NCBI RefSeq assembly: GCF_932526225.1
Contig: NC_064048.1
Span: 3,799,597-3,859,596, forward strand
Direction: 5' to 3'
Source: Nematostella vectensis
Taxonomy: Eukaryota > Cnidaria > Anthozoa > Actiniaria > Edwardsiidae
DNA length: 60,000 bases
Below the pieces are notes generated by a model. The model was not told the DNA's origin and did not search any database. It was given only the letters and a program-made list of their open reading frames with translations. Shown here piece by piece: positions 1 to 12,348 of this stretch. Made by a program: the position numbers and the translations under genes. Within the stretch, counting starts at the first letter, position 1. Each line of letters opens with the position of its first letter.

Positions 1-80
1 GTCGTGTCTTTACCGTCACCATCATCATGACAATCATCCTCATCACCATCACCATCATCATAACCATGATCATCATCATC
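1..80. repeat. Imperfect CAT/ATC microsatellite
   Basis: Short trinucleotide-rich tract of CAT, CAC and AAT variants at the left edge, downstream of the last visible carboxypeptidase exon, so intronic in that gene. Confidence 0.6.
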
Positions 81-108
81 ATAGCATCGTTAAACTCGAC
101 CGAAGTAC

Positions 109-2374
109 CTTCTTAGCCGAGTCTGCTAGAACCCAGTCCATGATTGGCATCGACTTGGCTCTAAATGAATAGCGACCTGCAAGAAAATCGACAACAAACA
201 CGTCAAATACGTCACAATTAGTATTAAAAAAATATAAAGATTTTACATACCATCTACTGACATATCCACGTTGAGATAGGCCACACTCCGACTATATAGC
301 AGTTTGGAGAACTCCTGCAAATTGAGTAAGTTTACGTTGTAAAACCGTCGTTTGCTGTAGGTTTCTGCTGCAGGTCTATCAGATCAATAGCGTGCGACAG
401 ACGTTTGTCCCGGTTAAACATGTTATTGGATGTGATTAATTTATTGCATGGATAAGTGAGATAAATGAACCTTCTACAGTTTCAACCCATCAACCCTAAG
501 AAAGCCAGAGCCCTTAATAATTCTCAACCCCAAATTATACCGAATTTAAAATTATTTTTAAGAGCGTGCCAATGTAGCAACGACGCGATTGTAAATCAAG
601 TTAGGAATGCTCCCAGTTTAACATCATACTTCCATCTGCTTCACGTTTACAATGAAGTATTTAACCTAAAACTTGGTAAATACTGAACATGGCACCTCCC
701 CTTCCCCTAGGTGCTAGTCCCCTTTCTCCTTGTAGAATGCACATGCTTGTACGTTTTTCTCTATATAGCAATTATAAAGAAATCTCACCTCCAGCCACTC
801 AGCAGATCCCATCAGTTGAGGCTCCTCAGCCCCCCAACTACAAAACACAATCGACCGTCGCGGACGCCAACCTAAATACATATACCACTTAAATTATTCC
901 CATATAAATTAATCCATTTATACGTCCATGAAGAATCGCACATGGAAGCCTCGGTGTCAACGAAATAAGGCAAATGTTATTGTCTGATCGCATTTCAATA
1001 TAAGTAGTGCGTATATAAGTATAAGATATAAGTATCGTTATCTTTTAAAGATGCTGTATTGCTGCACAACAGAGAGAATTAAACAGGGTCTGGATGGGGG
1101 ATGTTTTGTCGGTAGTCTGTTACTTTTCAAGCCGTTTTTCTCTAGTCGGTTAACCTCATCCAAACCCTGATTAAAGGTATGATAAAGGGGAAAAAGCAAC
1201 CTTTTTTGATGATCTCTCCCATCGCCCGCGATGTTTCCATTAGGGCAGCGGTTCCACTTGAGCCATCCGCAGCCCCAAACGTCCATGCATCCCGGTGGTT
1301 GCCTAGCAACACGAGCTTGTCTGAAAACACCAAACAAGATGTCAACTTCCACCAAGGATATCCCAGAAGGGAGGGCACAGTCCTGATGTTTTTCTCTAGT
1401 TGTACCTATCACAAACTTCGCTTACCGACAGAGCAAAAAAATGTCATAAGTTTTCCCAAAGTAAGGTCTGGTTAACTTCGGTAAGTTTGAATTTTTGCAT
1501 AGAGGTTCCTTATGCTATGTAAACCAACATATCAAAAAGTGTTTTTTTTCTAATGGATTTGTCTTCAAGATATGAGGCTTGAAGTGCAATTTTCAAATAT
1601 TCAAAGTATGAATTCTCCTCGTTTTTAGGGAGAAGTCGGGCTCTGATCAGAAATTAAGCCAACTTTGCTCGCTAATATCTAAATTTCTTTAAAATTTGGA
1701 ATTAAGCTTTTGGTCAGAGAAACTCCTTGTTTGCGGAATCTTGAGCTTATATATTGAGAATTGGAAAATTTCTTGCCATTTTTTTTGCTCTGTCTTGCTT
1801 ACCAGGTTCTTGTTTCCCTCTAATTGTTCCTATCACGTTAGTGACGACCTTTCGCTGTAACACCGTGTTGACCGTCAGCGTCACCGTCCTGAGATAATCA
1901 TAAAAGTTATATCAACTTATCAACTTATCAACAATTTCAAGCTGGTCGTACCGATACATCCTTTTAAGATAAATTAAAATTATGTATAAAAATTAAATAT
2001 ATACATATATATATATATGGTTTGTAGGAAAAAAAACACGCGAACTACCGTTTCATCTCTACAAGCCTGTTTCGTGGTTGCCCACTCATATTCCTTCTTC
2101 GCTTCATCCATTGGAAGTCTGTATATTCCAGCTGACAGAGTAATAGAATTCAAACATCTATCAGAATCAGTAAACAGGCAGAAGAACTAAAGGCATGGAT
2201 TGCTTAAATATTATGTTGTAAAGCATATCTGGTGCGGTAGGATAAATATTGTAGAGATGAAACGGTAGTTCGCGTGTTTTTTTCCTACAAACCAAGATAT
2301 ATCCCGCTCTACACCTATGTATTGAGCACTACACCTATGTATTGAGCACTGTTATATATATATATATGTAAATG

Positions 2375-2412
<38 letters not shown>

Positions 2413-5400
2413 GTAAAACAAAAATCTACGAAATATCTAAGTGAATCATTTCTAGCCATTGACATATTTAAAACGAAACGGTTACGAGTGCATTACTAGA
2501 GCTTGTAGTAGTCTAGTACTTCTAAAAATTGTTATCTCATATCTGTGAGAGCTAATATAATACGAAACTGGACAAAGAATGACCAACCGACCGACTGTCT
2601 GATCTTTTGCAGCAAGCAAACCTGTTGTCACTAGGGTCCATTTCTATCCCGTAAGTAAGAGGCAGAGCGCCCTGGAACGACGAGTCCTTCACACTGCCTC
2701 TCAGCATTCTGCAAAGATGTGATAAGAATTACCCATCAAGTCGTCGACTCCTTTTCATTTAGTCTTTCCGTCCACCTCCCCACGCCCATCATCTGCTTCC
2801 CCCCTCCCCATTCCTTCATTCGTACGTCTCTGCTGCCATTCGTTAGCCCGCCCGTCTACCTATCCACAGTCTCCCTACCTAACCTTCCACTTCCGCTCAT
2901 CTGCTCCCGGCCCGCAAATTTGCTCGTCCAAATTTCTGTCCGCCTACTCACCTGCCCGTCCAATCTCTTTCGCTCACCCATGCACCAGACCATCCACCCC
3001 CCTCCCTTTCTCCCAACACACACACACACTCGAATACCCGCCCATAAGCCAGACCTCGTCTGTCTGCTAGCCCACCCATTCATCCGTCTGTACCTAAGTA
3101 ACGGTATCGCATCCCTATAAGATATGGGTTGTACTGGAATCTGGGGAAGCTCCTTCTTCGCCTCATCCATTGGAAGTCTGTATATTCCAGCTGACAGAGT
3201 AATAGAATTCAAACATCTATCAGAATCAGTAAAAAAGGCAGAAGAACTAAAGGCATGGATTGCTTAAATATTATGCTGTAAAGCATATCTGGTGTGGTAG
3301 GATAGATATTGTAGCCGAGTTCCCAGGATTGGCTGGGGGAGGGGGGGGAGGAGATTGCGAAGTCATAGGTATCATATCGAGAAAGCACAGTTTTTGAAGA
3401 TTCCTTTTTAACAAATGACCAACTTTTTGGCCGCCAAAGGGGGTAGGGGGGTGCCGGATTGTGCAGGCAAAACTGGGTTCTACTGGTTTAATAGTGAGCG
3501 GTAAAAATCAGCGTAACAAAAATGGACCCTGGACCCAAAGGTGATTCAAGTTCTACAAACATCAGATAAATCTTAGGGGAAACGAATAGCAGGATGTGGA
3601 TCAAATTGAAGATCAAAGTGCTTTGATTTTCTAAGGATAACAAATAAATACCGGACACCGGGAAATTACGTCAAGCCGGATTTTTAGGCAAGTGCTTTTA
3701 TCTCAACTAGGATTACTGCTATCTAAATTCCGGTTACCGGGGACTTACGAATAGCCGGGTACCCTGAAGTAAGTGTATCTCCCTGAACGCGCGTTGCTTT
3801 TATTTCAACTATGATTACTCCTATCTAAATGCCGGGTACCGGGGACTTACGAATAGCCGGGTACCCTGGGGTAAGTGTATCTCCCCTAACGCTCGTTGCC
3901 TTGATGGTCCCTCTCTGGACTGCACTGTCCGGAAGCCAGTTGTATTCGGGGTAGACTTTGCTCGTCCCCTTCTTCGCGTACTCCTCGGGGTCCATAAATA
4001 TGATAAGACCGACAGCGCCGGCTTTGTGCGCTCGCATTGGCTGAGACAAAACACATAGAACGGGTTATAAAGACTTGGCCTTGATCGTAGAATTACCAAA
4101 GAAACCATGGACACCTGGCACATATGCGTGGAATTTTATAATAGTTTTCTGACGAATCACAAGCAAGACTTAAGATACGAAGACTTGTTTTAGGACTGTT
4201 TGAATTTCTTTAGGTGTGATTTGTCGGAACCAATCGCCGTAGCACGCCGGGCTCCCTGTGTTTGCGGGGCTGGTTTTAAGCGCTCCAACTTCATGACATC
4301 AACGACTTCTTGGGACGTTTTGTTTTAAAGTGGTATGGTTTCAAGCTAAGCGAAGGAGATTTACTGATGTTAAATTGAATTCGCACGCTCTGGGTGATTA
4401 TGCCTAGTGCACACTAGTGACATAACGACATTATGAGATGGGCGTGCGCACTCTGTTTAGCCCGACATTACGACATGGACATAACGACATAAGAGAAAAA
4501 ACTTGTTTTTTCTCTTATGTCGTTATGCCCATGTCGTTATCTCGGGTTTATGTCAAAACGTCGAACCATTCACACTTGAAAATACGAAGATAAGAGTGCG
4601 CGCGACCATGTCGTTATGTCGTTATGTAATGCCTAGTGCACACTAGCGACATATCAACATAACGACATGGGCGCGCGCACTCTTATCTTCGACATAACGA
4701 CATGGACATAACGATATAAGAAAAAAAATTGTTTAAGTCATTAGTCTGTCTGTTTCGCAGTCGCTCCTAATTCGCACATGCTCGTAGAAAGATGTGCGTG
4801 ACACTAATGCCTAGTGCACACTAGCAACATAACAACATAACGACATGGACACGCGCACTATGTTTAGCCCGACATAACGACAAGGACATGTCCATGTCGT
4901 TATTTCCATGTCGTTATGTCGAAGATAAGAGTGCGCGCGCCCATGTCGGTATGTCGATATGTCGCTAGTGTGCACTAGCCATAACAGCTGCTGCCAAGCA
5001 GGCTTTGTAATGCCTGGTGCGCACCAGTTACGTAACGACACAGGCGCAAGCACTCTTATGTTTATATGTTCAAGTATAAATGGTTCGACATAAGACATAG
5101 GCTCGACATAACGACATAAGCGAAAAATATGTATTTATGTTATTATGTCTATGTCGTTATTTCGGGCTTAACATATGAAAATAAGAGTGCGCGCGCCTAT
5201 GTCGTCATGTCAATAGTTGCACCAAGCATATAAGTTAAGCCTCAATCCAACGAAGATGAGAGCTGATGAGAGTCGATTGGGAGTTCAGCGCTTTCTAGCT
5301 CTTCTTTGAGAGTTGGTGAGAGTGGTCAAACAACCAGCCTGTCTTGGTTGTAGACAAGCGCGCGCTGCTCGCATGTCCTTTCAAAGGAAAAACGAGTAGG

Positions 5401-8400
5401 GGAATGAACATAAGATTGAGTTTTGGGATTTGAAATAATTATTTGACTTCAGGGTTAAAAACTGAATCGGGAATTACACGTTAAATTCCACTTTTTATGA
5501 AAACTGCTGACCGAAATACTATTATCAACTCTATCATCCGCGCGATCAAACGACGCCAACTCTCTTCAACTATTATGTCGAATTTGAACATGTCCAAAGT
5601 GAATGAGAGTCAGTGAGAGTGTGTGAGAATGCACAGTGAAACGGACATGACAGTTTCAACTCGTATCGACCCTCATCAACTCTCATTACGTTTGATCGAG
5701 GCTTTAGATCGAGCGGTTGCGCGCGCATTATTTGCCAAACCCTGACGATGGGCGTGTATAGAATAGGACCAACCTTGTATATTCGTGATGTTTTTCCTAA
5801 ACGCATCAAAACGATTTTGCCAGTGCAGTTGATGCCATGTTTAGCTAACTCCTCAAAGTCACTAGTTCTGCCGTAGTTTGCGTACACTAGTTTTCCCTGC
5901 AACAAGAAAATAAAGTCCAATGCCTTAGCAGACCTCGAGGCACAATACAGAAACAGTAAGAAAAAATGTGGGCACGGTCACGCCACTACTGGTCATTTCC
6001 TTATAATTCTTGAAAATATTTGGATGTGGGGGCACGTGCCCCCAGTGCCTCGTCCCCTTTCTACAGCTCTAAAGTCACAAGTAGTTCATAGTTGGGATGA
6101 GATACATATTAGAGGAGTCCATGTATTGACCACAAAACAACTCAACCTTGCCCTAGGGGCCTAGCACGCTCGCGTTTTGCTTGGTCTCGACTCATTTATA
6201 CCCTGGATATACTTCACGGAACCACAGCCTACCCGTCCAACATACCTTAACGGTGCCTGCGGGAGAAAACGCGTTAAAAGGCGGCAAGACTCTGGAGTCG
6301 TTCTCTGATGCCTCCAAGAACTTCGTGTCTATAACGGTCCTGTTCAGCTCTTTGTTGCCGCCGTCTTGGATGATGATCTCCCCGGGCTTTTCGGGGAAAG
6401 ACAGCAAGACTGAGTAGTTTTTCAGGTCAACATTGTCGAAGCCGTAACTAAGCCATTTATTTTTTATATACAGCGCTTGGTCATAAGTCTCCTTAGAAGC
6501 AGGGGCGTGAGGAACAGATGTGAAGTATCTGTAAAGCAACAAGTTCAAACAAGGGTGTTGGGGGTGCAATTTTGATATGACACTCGCTAACGAATTCGTA
6601 AACCACTAAGGCGCGAAGCCAGGATTTGATGAGGAGAAGGGGGGGGGGGGGGGGGGTATAAAAATCATAAGCAAAAGTTACGGATATGTTAAGGTTAAGT
6701 GAGTGACGGATATGTTAAGGTTAAGTGAGTGAGTGAGTGAGTGAGTGAGTGAGTGAGTGAGTGAGTGAGTGAGTGAGTGAGTGAGTGAGTGAGTGAGTGA
6801 GTGAGTGAGTGAGTGAGTGAGTGAGTGAGTGAGTGAGTGAGTGAGTGAGTGAGTGAGTGAGTGAGTGAGTGAGTGCTGAGTATATTAACCCACATCGCAG
6901 GTTAGACCTGAATTACAGGGCAGTCAGCATACAGTCAAAATATATAGATATATAAATACTACTGATAGCGATATGTACAAAAACTATTCAGCCTGCCATG
7001 TTCGCCCAGTAACCGGGGCAATGGTCGCTGAGCCAGACCGCAGGCCATAGCCATGGGTGTTAGCCACCGGGACTGGGATAAGAGACTTAAGGGGGCCACC
7101 ATCCTTTGCCTTAACTACTTAGGTTATTGCAGGCCATTTCCCTACGCTGACATAACGTGTCTAAGCTTGCATGTGATAGGGCCTCATTGTAAGAAAGGTG
7201 AGGAAACACAACCCGCAGCACTATCTTCTGAAACGATTCGACAGACTCCGCTAATCTATGTTAACGGAGTTTTGGGATGATGATCATGTTCCTATAATCA
7301 TCATCATTATCACAAGTATGTTCGCAAATCGAACGCTATCGAATGATCAGATTTGGGTGTGCAACAAATCGAACGGAAGTAAGTTTAATTTCCGAACATA
7401 GTTTGTATTTGATTTCCGAACAATCGTTTCGAGTCAAAGTCAAATTATTTTAGAGTCAAACACAATTGAATGAATGAAGCGTTTGATTATGTTGGATTAC
7501 CACATTACGATAATATCGAATCCAATCTTTCGACTGCATTCGATTAATTTCGATTGTGTTCGCCGGTCAATTATAATAGCAGTGCTGTTCTGATATAGAG
7601 GTAATAGCTTGAGGTTCGACACGACCTGTTAAGCTAAAAGATCTCAAGGATTATAAAATATTGGATGAGGTTTTAGGCCATCGGCCTCGCCTGATTTCAC
7701 TCTCGACATTGTTTATTCCGGATATCACAAAAACAGAATTCAATAATGGTTTTATTTTACATTCATTCAGTAAAACTCACTTTCTCGAAAACAAAATTTA
7801 TACCCGATTTGCACAAAGGCCGCCACACAATCGAATCTTCGCGCCCTAGACCCAAGATGCATTTTGCGGGTAGAATCACTAAACTTATCACACTGAAAAA
7901 TTTGCAAAAATCAAGTGACGCAAAAATTATGTGTCGCGACAATTGGGATGCGCGAAAGTGAAGTGAGTACACAAAAAGCTTTCGGCGAAATATTAACCGT
8001 GTAACCGGTTAATATAATGCGCTCTTAGCACAATGTATAATAACAATAATGATCATGACTCTACAACAGTCCTGTTACCGCACAGCTTCTACTCAAACTC
8101 ATCGAATATCCTTCAGATGGCCTTGTTAGTATTATTTTTGCTATTGTTAGCGCTTGTGTGAAATAGTGTTGATAGGCCCTAAAGATAGACGAGACCACTT
8201 AGCCTCCTTGAGGCGGTCTTTCACAGTGTGTACACCCAGGCGCAAAATTTTTCATGAAAGGTCAACAACGCCTTGGGTTCCTATTAGCAAATGCATGCAC
8301 TTAACGAACACAGATAGTCCCGAGGTATTGGTTTGCTCTTAGTTAGAGATTGCTGAGAAGGGTGAGGACAAATTGAAACGAAAAATTGCATCGCTGTATC

Positions 8401-9220
8401 GATAATATCGTTAAATCGAGAGTATTTCCCATATGTTTTTGGTTGACAGGACCTGAAATCGATATTGTTGTGTGTGATCGTGGTTCCACATACATTTCAC
8501 GGCTAAATTTATATTTGACGTTTGAAATCCTGTGGCAAAAATCCGAAATATTATAATATGCATTGGTTGGTGACTTGTGAGAAAAGAGTAACGAGTTCCC
8601 TAAATGGTCATCATCCCTACTTTATTAGGGATCTTAGCGACATCGGCTTCAACTACGAAAAAAAATGCGCTCCCCGCGCAATGGAATAATCAAAACATTA
8701 TGGCTAGAGTCATCAGATGCAAGTAAACTAAGTAGTAAGAGAAGGCAAACGTTGGCATTGGCACAATTGGAAAACAGGTGGAAAATAAATGTGAAATGAA
8801 TAAAAAACGCATTTTCACGTGATTTAATTGAATTCGCAATCCAACTCCTTTTTTTTTGCCTTATCAAGTGGATATCGCATGTGCTTGAGTAAGGTAAACA
8901 ATAACCTCGGTGATATCACGAACGAAAAACAAATCAATATACCTAAGGGTCTCTTTCAACTCCTCAGCAGAAACAAAATGAACAGCCTTCCTGTGCAGCT
9001 CCAAATTTTCTTCTTCTTGCTTTATAGCAGAGGTCTTTGCATCGCTGTCATCCCGGTCGCTCTGCACTTTCACCCCAATAAAGTACCCTGCAAGTATTCC
9101 TATGGCAATCGCAACTAGAGCTACAATCAGAGATATCAGGATTAGGCGCCTAGTATCTCGCTTTTGAGCATCGTATGCATTATCGTCCAGATCAAGCGAA
9201 GCCTTGCTATCCGTCGTCAT
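109..9220 (-). CDS. FOLH1-like: Glutamate carboxypeptidase II / NAALADase-like M28 metallopeptidase (5' part, 11 exons)
   Basis: Type II membrane zinc peptidase (PSMA/NAALAD2 family), which in animals removes C-terminal glutamate from N-acetyl-aspartyl-glutamate or folyl-polyglutamate at the cell surface. Exons in transcription order: 9220-8943, 6528-6246, 5896-5774, 4040-3851, 3190-3094, 2708-2622, 1888-1803, 1320-1201, 871-789, 314-251, 176-109. All phases join, giving 493 residues. A short cytosolic tail is followed by a membrane anchor (about residues 26-50). Catalytic residues match human PSMA with a constant offset of 13: His390 in GNHRDAW, Asp400 in AADGSSG, Glu437-Glu438 in GAEEP and Asp466 in NVDMS correspond to H377, D387, E424/E425 and D453. 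The last zinc ligand (H553 in human) and the C-terminal dimerisation domain lie left of the window. The start is the first ATG before the anchor. Family is secure; the exact paralogue (FOLH1, NAALAD2 or NAALADL) is not settled. Confidence 0.92.
2019..2294. mobile_element. Inverted-repeat element enclosing a copy of carboxypeptidase exon 5 junction
   Basis: Arms of about 46 bp (2019-2064 and 2249-2294) are perfect inverted repeats apart from one base in an A-run. Between them, 2092-2254 is a near-identical copy of 3151-3314, which contains the first 40 bp of carboxypeptidase exon 5, its acceptor and 124 bp of the upstream intron. The element sits in intron 6 of the same gene. It resembles a MITE-type element that has captured a host fragment, but a recombination product is equally possible. 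No clear target-site duplication was seen; AT-rich simple sequence borders both sides. Confidence 0.6.
2343..2409. repeat. AT dinucleotide microsatellite
   Basis: Runs of TA repeats interrupted by a short AAATG spacer, in intron 6 of the carboxypeptidase gene. Confidence 0.8.
3316..3475. repeat. Dispersed G-run repeat, family R1, copy 1
   Basis: A G-rich block, a middle section with an AAGATTCCTTTTTAACAAAT-like stretch, then a second G-rich block following GGCCGCCAA. The same order and wording recur at 26735-26895 in the P450 intron, so this is an interspersed repeat. No terminal repeats were resolved. Confidence 0.55.
3698..3902. repeat. Tandem duplication of the end of carboxypeptidase exon 4 with its splice donor
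   Basis: Two copies of about 102 bp. The copy on the right contains the last 50 or so bases of exon 4 and the real donor (exon end 3851). The left copy repeats exon end and donor with the junction at 3749. On the minus strand the copied exon part stays open and reads [17 protein letters not shown], against [17 protein letters not shown] in the real exon. Confidence 0.8.
4398..5220. repeat. Cluster of hairpin-forming repeats built on a GACATAACGACAT motif
   Basis: Several direct and inverted copies of two modules: a near-palindrome CCTAGTGCACACTAG (about 4402, 4632, 4810, inverted near 4963, diverged near 5013) and runs of CATAACGACATGGACATAAC. The strongest hairpin has arms 4471-4501 and 4506-4536 (30 of 31 bases pair) with a four-base loop. 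It lies in intron 3 of the carboxypeptidase gene and is probably a nested set of foldback or MITE copies. Confidence 0.6.
5928..6062 (+). repeat. Dispersed repeat, family R2, copy 1
   Basis: Marked by CTGGTCATTTCCTTATAATT followed by an AAAATATT stretch and a G/C-rich GGGGGCACG block. It recurs inverted at 15500-15632 and direct at 41800-41955. This copy lies in intron 2 of the carboxypeptidase gene. Confidence 0.6.
6711..6875. repeat. GTGA tetranucleotide microsatellite
   Basis: About 40 uninterrupted GTGA units, preceded by a 31-bp direct duplication and a poly-G run (6640-6656). It lies in intron 1 of the carboxypeptidase gene, where the transcribed strand reads CACT repeats. It is open in several frames but is not coding. 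Confidence 0.9.
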
Positions 9221-9889
9221 TTTGTCTTTAGTATCGCCTCTTGCGATTCAGCTTGTAGTCCGGGCTACTGGAGACTTGGCGTAGTATATGAACTGTCATA
9301 TTCTGTCAATCATCATAATAATGATAAGGCCTATTATCTATTGTTATCGGCCGCGCGCTCGCTTTTACTTCTCTGCGGTCACCCCCTCTACCCCCCGTCA
9401 CTCCCCCTTGAGCCGCTACGCACGCTAATATTATCTTTAATTTATGTACCGAATATATCTGTTATAAAGCCAATTTATTGAAGTTGTTGTCATAGATTGG
9501 TCTGGTTCCGTTTTGGCCGTGATTCATATACGCGATTTTCCTCCCTAATCTCGATTCACTGCCTCCCAACTCGTAATAAAATACAACTGGTATTTCTTTT
9601 TTATTTCGTGAAGATGGGTGCAGGACTTTTTTCGGGTATCGTCATTGTCAGTGAAATAGTAATAATATCGCTTGGTATACTTTTATTTTCTAGTCAGTGT
9701 GTTTGACGGCTGAAGATCTGGTTGTAGAAATCGTCCCTTACTCGATGATGGCCCATTTATTTACCACTTTAACAAAAATAAACCAAAGCGTTTAGCCTAA
9801 TGACAGACTCTGAGGGGGCAAGTGATATTTGAAGACAGGACAACGATTGGCTACTGACAATTGTGGAGGGCTCCTAAAGCTGCCTAATG

Positions 9890-9920
<31 letters not shown>

Positions 9921-11427
9921 GGATGGATAGTGGGGAAGGCAGATCTTTATATAGCATCGTCCCTGCTGGAGCCTCTATCCTATGTACGAATGACACTTTC
10001 TGTAAATAAGAGCCCTGTTTGAGATAATGAAGGAATAGCTGTATACCAATTCGCTGTAGTTACAGAGACGAGAGTCTATATCCGCGCTTGACGCGAAAAC
10101 ATTTTTACTCGAATGCATGTGGGGAGTGATTATATCCGGTAATACTGTGCAGTTTGTATTGAGATGTTTTTGATCTGTTGTTCCGAAACCATATAAACAG
10201 TATGTATAACATTCAATAAGTAAACAATGTAAATAAGGATATGATGGCGAAAGATGATTTCCTTCAATCAAATATTTAGCGCCGAAATATCCCAAATCCA
10301 TTGTTGAATATCTATATCGAAATACCGTTATTTTTTTCTCCTTATATCCCTACCCGCGGGATATATTTCACAAACAGATCCCAAATTCTGCTTGTGTTTT
10401 CCCTGAATTACCATATTCAGATAGAAAAAAAAAACGCAGATTCCCACATCTCGAAAAATCTATTGTAGCCCTGCTTACATGCCATTTTGAAGGATGGCCT
10501 ATCGAAGAATACACAAACACTTTTACAGCCCACCTTCTTGTTAGCGGCAATGGCTGAATAAAAAGCAGTCAGCAAGGTCTTGTACAACTCGCCCTGACGA
10601 CCTTACAAAATCCAAGCGGTGATAAAAGGTTGGTCACCTGCTAAAGATCGGTGACCCACATATCGGAGGGTTACAACCCCCTCGACTTGCTTATTAGTAC
10701 TTTTTTGTTTTCTTTTAAAAAAGATCAGATAATGGTATCTTTATTTCAAGGGTGGAGTGATAACAATAGCGAGCCAGTCAATGAAAGTTGTTAAGCTTTG
10801 ATCAAGGCTGGTATCTGCAGCACCAAAGCTACTGGCGGGCGCCTGTATTGGACTTCGAAGAAATGGATGGAAGCCCAGAAAGCACAAGAGACCAACACAT
10901 GCCAAGCAAGAGCAAAAAAAGGCCATCGAATTTTTTAGGGAAAAAGATAAACACAAGTGCGTAATGTTATGTAAGTAAGACACATGCCGAGCCAAAAGAA
11001 TAAAGGGAGCCATTTTGATTTTAGCGAGCATAAAAGTATAACATGGAAATTGTTTCTCCTGCGATTGGAAACATAATTATGCCTTCTTGCTTTGGGTTAT
11101 TTATTCTGTGTATATTATACATCATTAGATATGTTTATTGTTGCCTTGTACTGACCTAAAAGCCGCTCATGTTTTTCTACCTGTTTTTCTTACGGGTTTT
11201 GGCTAGTATCCGCCTCGCCGTCTTGAAAAGCAAAATGCGGTCATAGTATAATAATCATGAAAATCATGGCCATTTCTTGTCAAAACAGTAACTCTCTATA
11301 AACAAAGATTATTGCAGTAATAAAATAATGTGATCGAGCGACGAATATTTCGTGACAATGTTAATTGGCCGCTTAATCTGTTAAAAATTGGTACCACTGT
11401 ATACATTAACTGCCATGCAAGTCCTAG
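9221..11427. other. Intergenic stretch between carboxypeptidase and GPCR genes
   Basis: No supported gene. Both neighbours are on the minus strand, so this holds the 5' flank of the carboxypeptidase gene and the 3' flank of the GPCR gene; TTTATT at 11100-11105 is a possible GPCR polyadenylation signal read on the minus strand. A GT run and a long G run lie at 9892-9922. The open frames (for example 96 codons at 10741-11031, minus) show no domain I recognise. Confidence 0.5.
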
Positions 11428-12348
11428 CTATCGAGTTTTTGCGACATACCCCCAGCACAAAGATACCGTTTCATTGACATTATATCGTAGTTCCCGTATT
11501 TTCCAGTAATACACGAGTGGGTTGAATGTGGAATTCGTAAACACCAGACAGCCGGTCACATTCCATGCAAGTAGCAATGACTCGGATAGTTGTCCGCTCA
11601 CTTCGAAAACCGCGACAACGCACGCAAACGGTGCCAGCAAAACAATCATCATAACAAGAACATAAATTAGCCCAATAACTGACTTCTTATAACGCAGTAA
11701 GTTGACAACTTTTCCCTCCTCTGACGGGACGGATTGGTTGATCTTCAAATGGTGATACTTGAGGACTTTGTAGATCTTGTAGTAGCAAAATATCACTACG
11801 GGGAGGCAAACAGACACAAAGATTGTAGTAACAGGATGGTAGACATGTACGCCATACAGTGTTACCGCAGAAAAGATAGAACAAGAAACCCACATCCCTC
11901 CACAGATAATTAACACTCGTTGTACAGTTACTATAGAGTTGTAGCTCAAGTGTAAATACAACGCCAGGTATCTATCCACTGTTGCAGTTGTTAAAGTGAG
12001 AACTGAAACTCCCGTGAATATAACACTAGACATCATAAATGCATTCGCTATGCGACATGTATTTTGAGCATCTGTACTGAGGAACTCTGACAACTTCCAC
12101 GAAAACGCCAGAGGCAAAGAGATCAAAGTTGCTCCTAGATCGGATGCGGCAAGGTTGCAGAGGAACACGTTTGACGTGGTTTGAATTGATCTTACCCTGA
12201 AAACCGTTATCAATATCAAAGCGTTAAAGACAATTGAAGGGAGAGTTAAAATCGTGAATACTGTGACTAGCAAGTATGAGCTAGTCTTTAGGTTTGCTGA
12301 ATAATTTGCCCATCCTGGAAAGCTCTCGCAGGAAAAGTTCTGTGACAT
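11428..12348 (-). CDS. Class A (rhodopsin-like) G protein-coupled receptor, single exon
   Basis: 306 residues in one open frame from ATG to stop. Seven hydrophobic segments are visible. Hallmarks in order: N in helix 1 (FNALILI), LAASD in helix 2, Cys at the top of helix 3 (NTCRI), DRY at the end of helix 3 (TVDRYLALYL), Trp in helix 4 (GGMWVS), and NPLVY in helix 7 followed by a basic helix 8 (YWKIRELR). Two N-glycosylation sequons lie near the N-terminus (NFS, NYS). The helix 6 CWxP motif is replaced by LLAPFA, and the second extracellular loop is very short with no obvious Cys to pair with the helix 3 Cys. Intronless receptors of this kind are numerous in cnidarians and are often annotated as melanocortin- or adenosine-receptor-like. 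The ligand cannot be told from sequence. Confidence 0.9.
   Translation of the reverse strand: MSQNFSCESFPGWANYSANLKTSSYLLVTVFTILTLPSIVFNALILITVFRVRSIQTTSNVFLCNLAASDLGATLISLPLAFSWKLSEFLSTDAQNTCRIANAFMMSSVIFTGVSVLTLTTATVDRYLALYLHLSYNSIVTVQRVLIICGGMWVSCSIFSAVTLYGVHVYHPVTTIFVSVCLPVVIFCYYKIYKVLKYHHLKINQSVPSEEGKVVNLLRYKKSVIGLIYVLVMMIVLLAPFACVVAVFEVSGQLSESLLLAWNVTGCLVFTNSTFNPLVYYWKIRELRYNVNETVSLCWGYVAKTR

Noticed and set aside
2719-3120. 133-codon plus-strand ORF opposite carboxypeptidase exon 5
   Set aside because: Antisense shadow in C/T-rich intron sequence; the minus strand carries the homologous exon.
7000-7110. Possible tRNA or small RNA in a GC-richer patch
   Set aside because: No cloverleaf or box A/B pattern could be built by eye.
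10741-11031. 96-codon minus-strand ORF with hydrophobic stretches
   Set aside because: No recognisable domain, no splice support and ordinary length for chance in AT-rich DNA.
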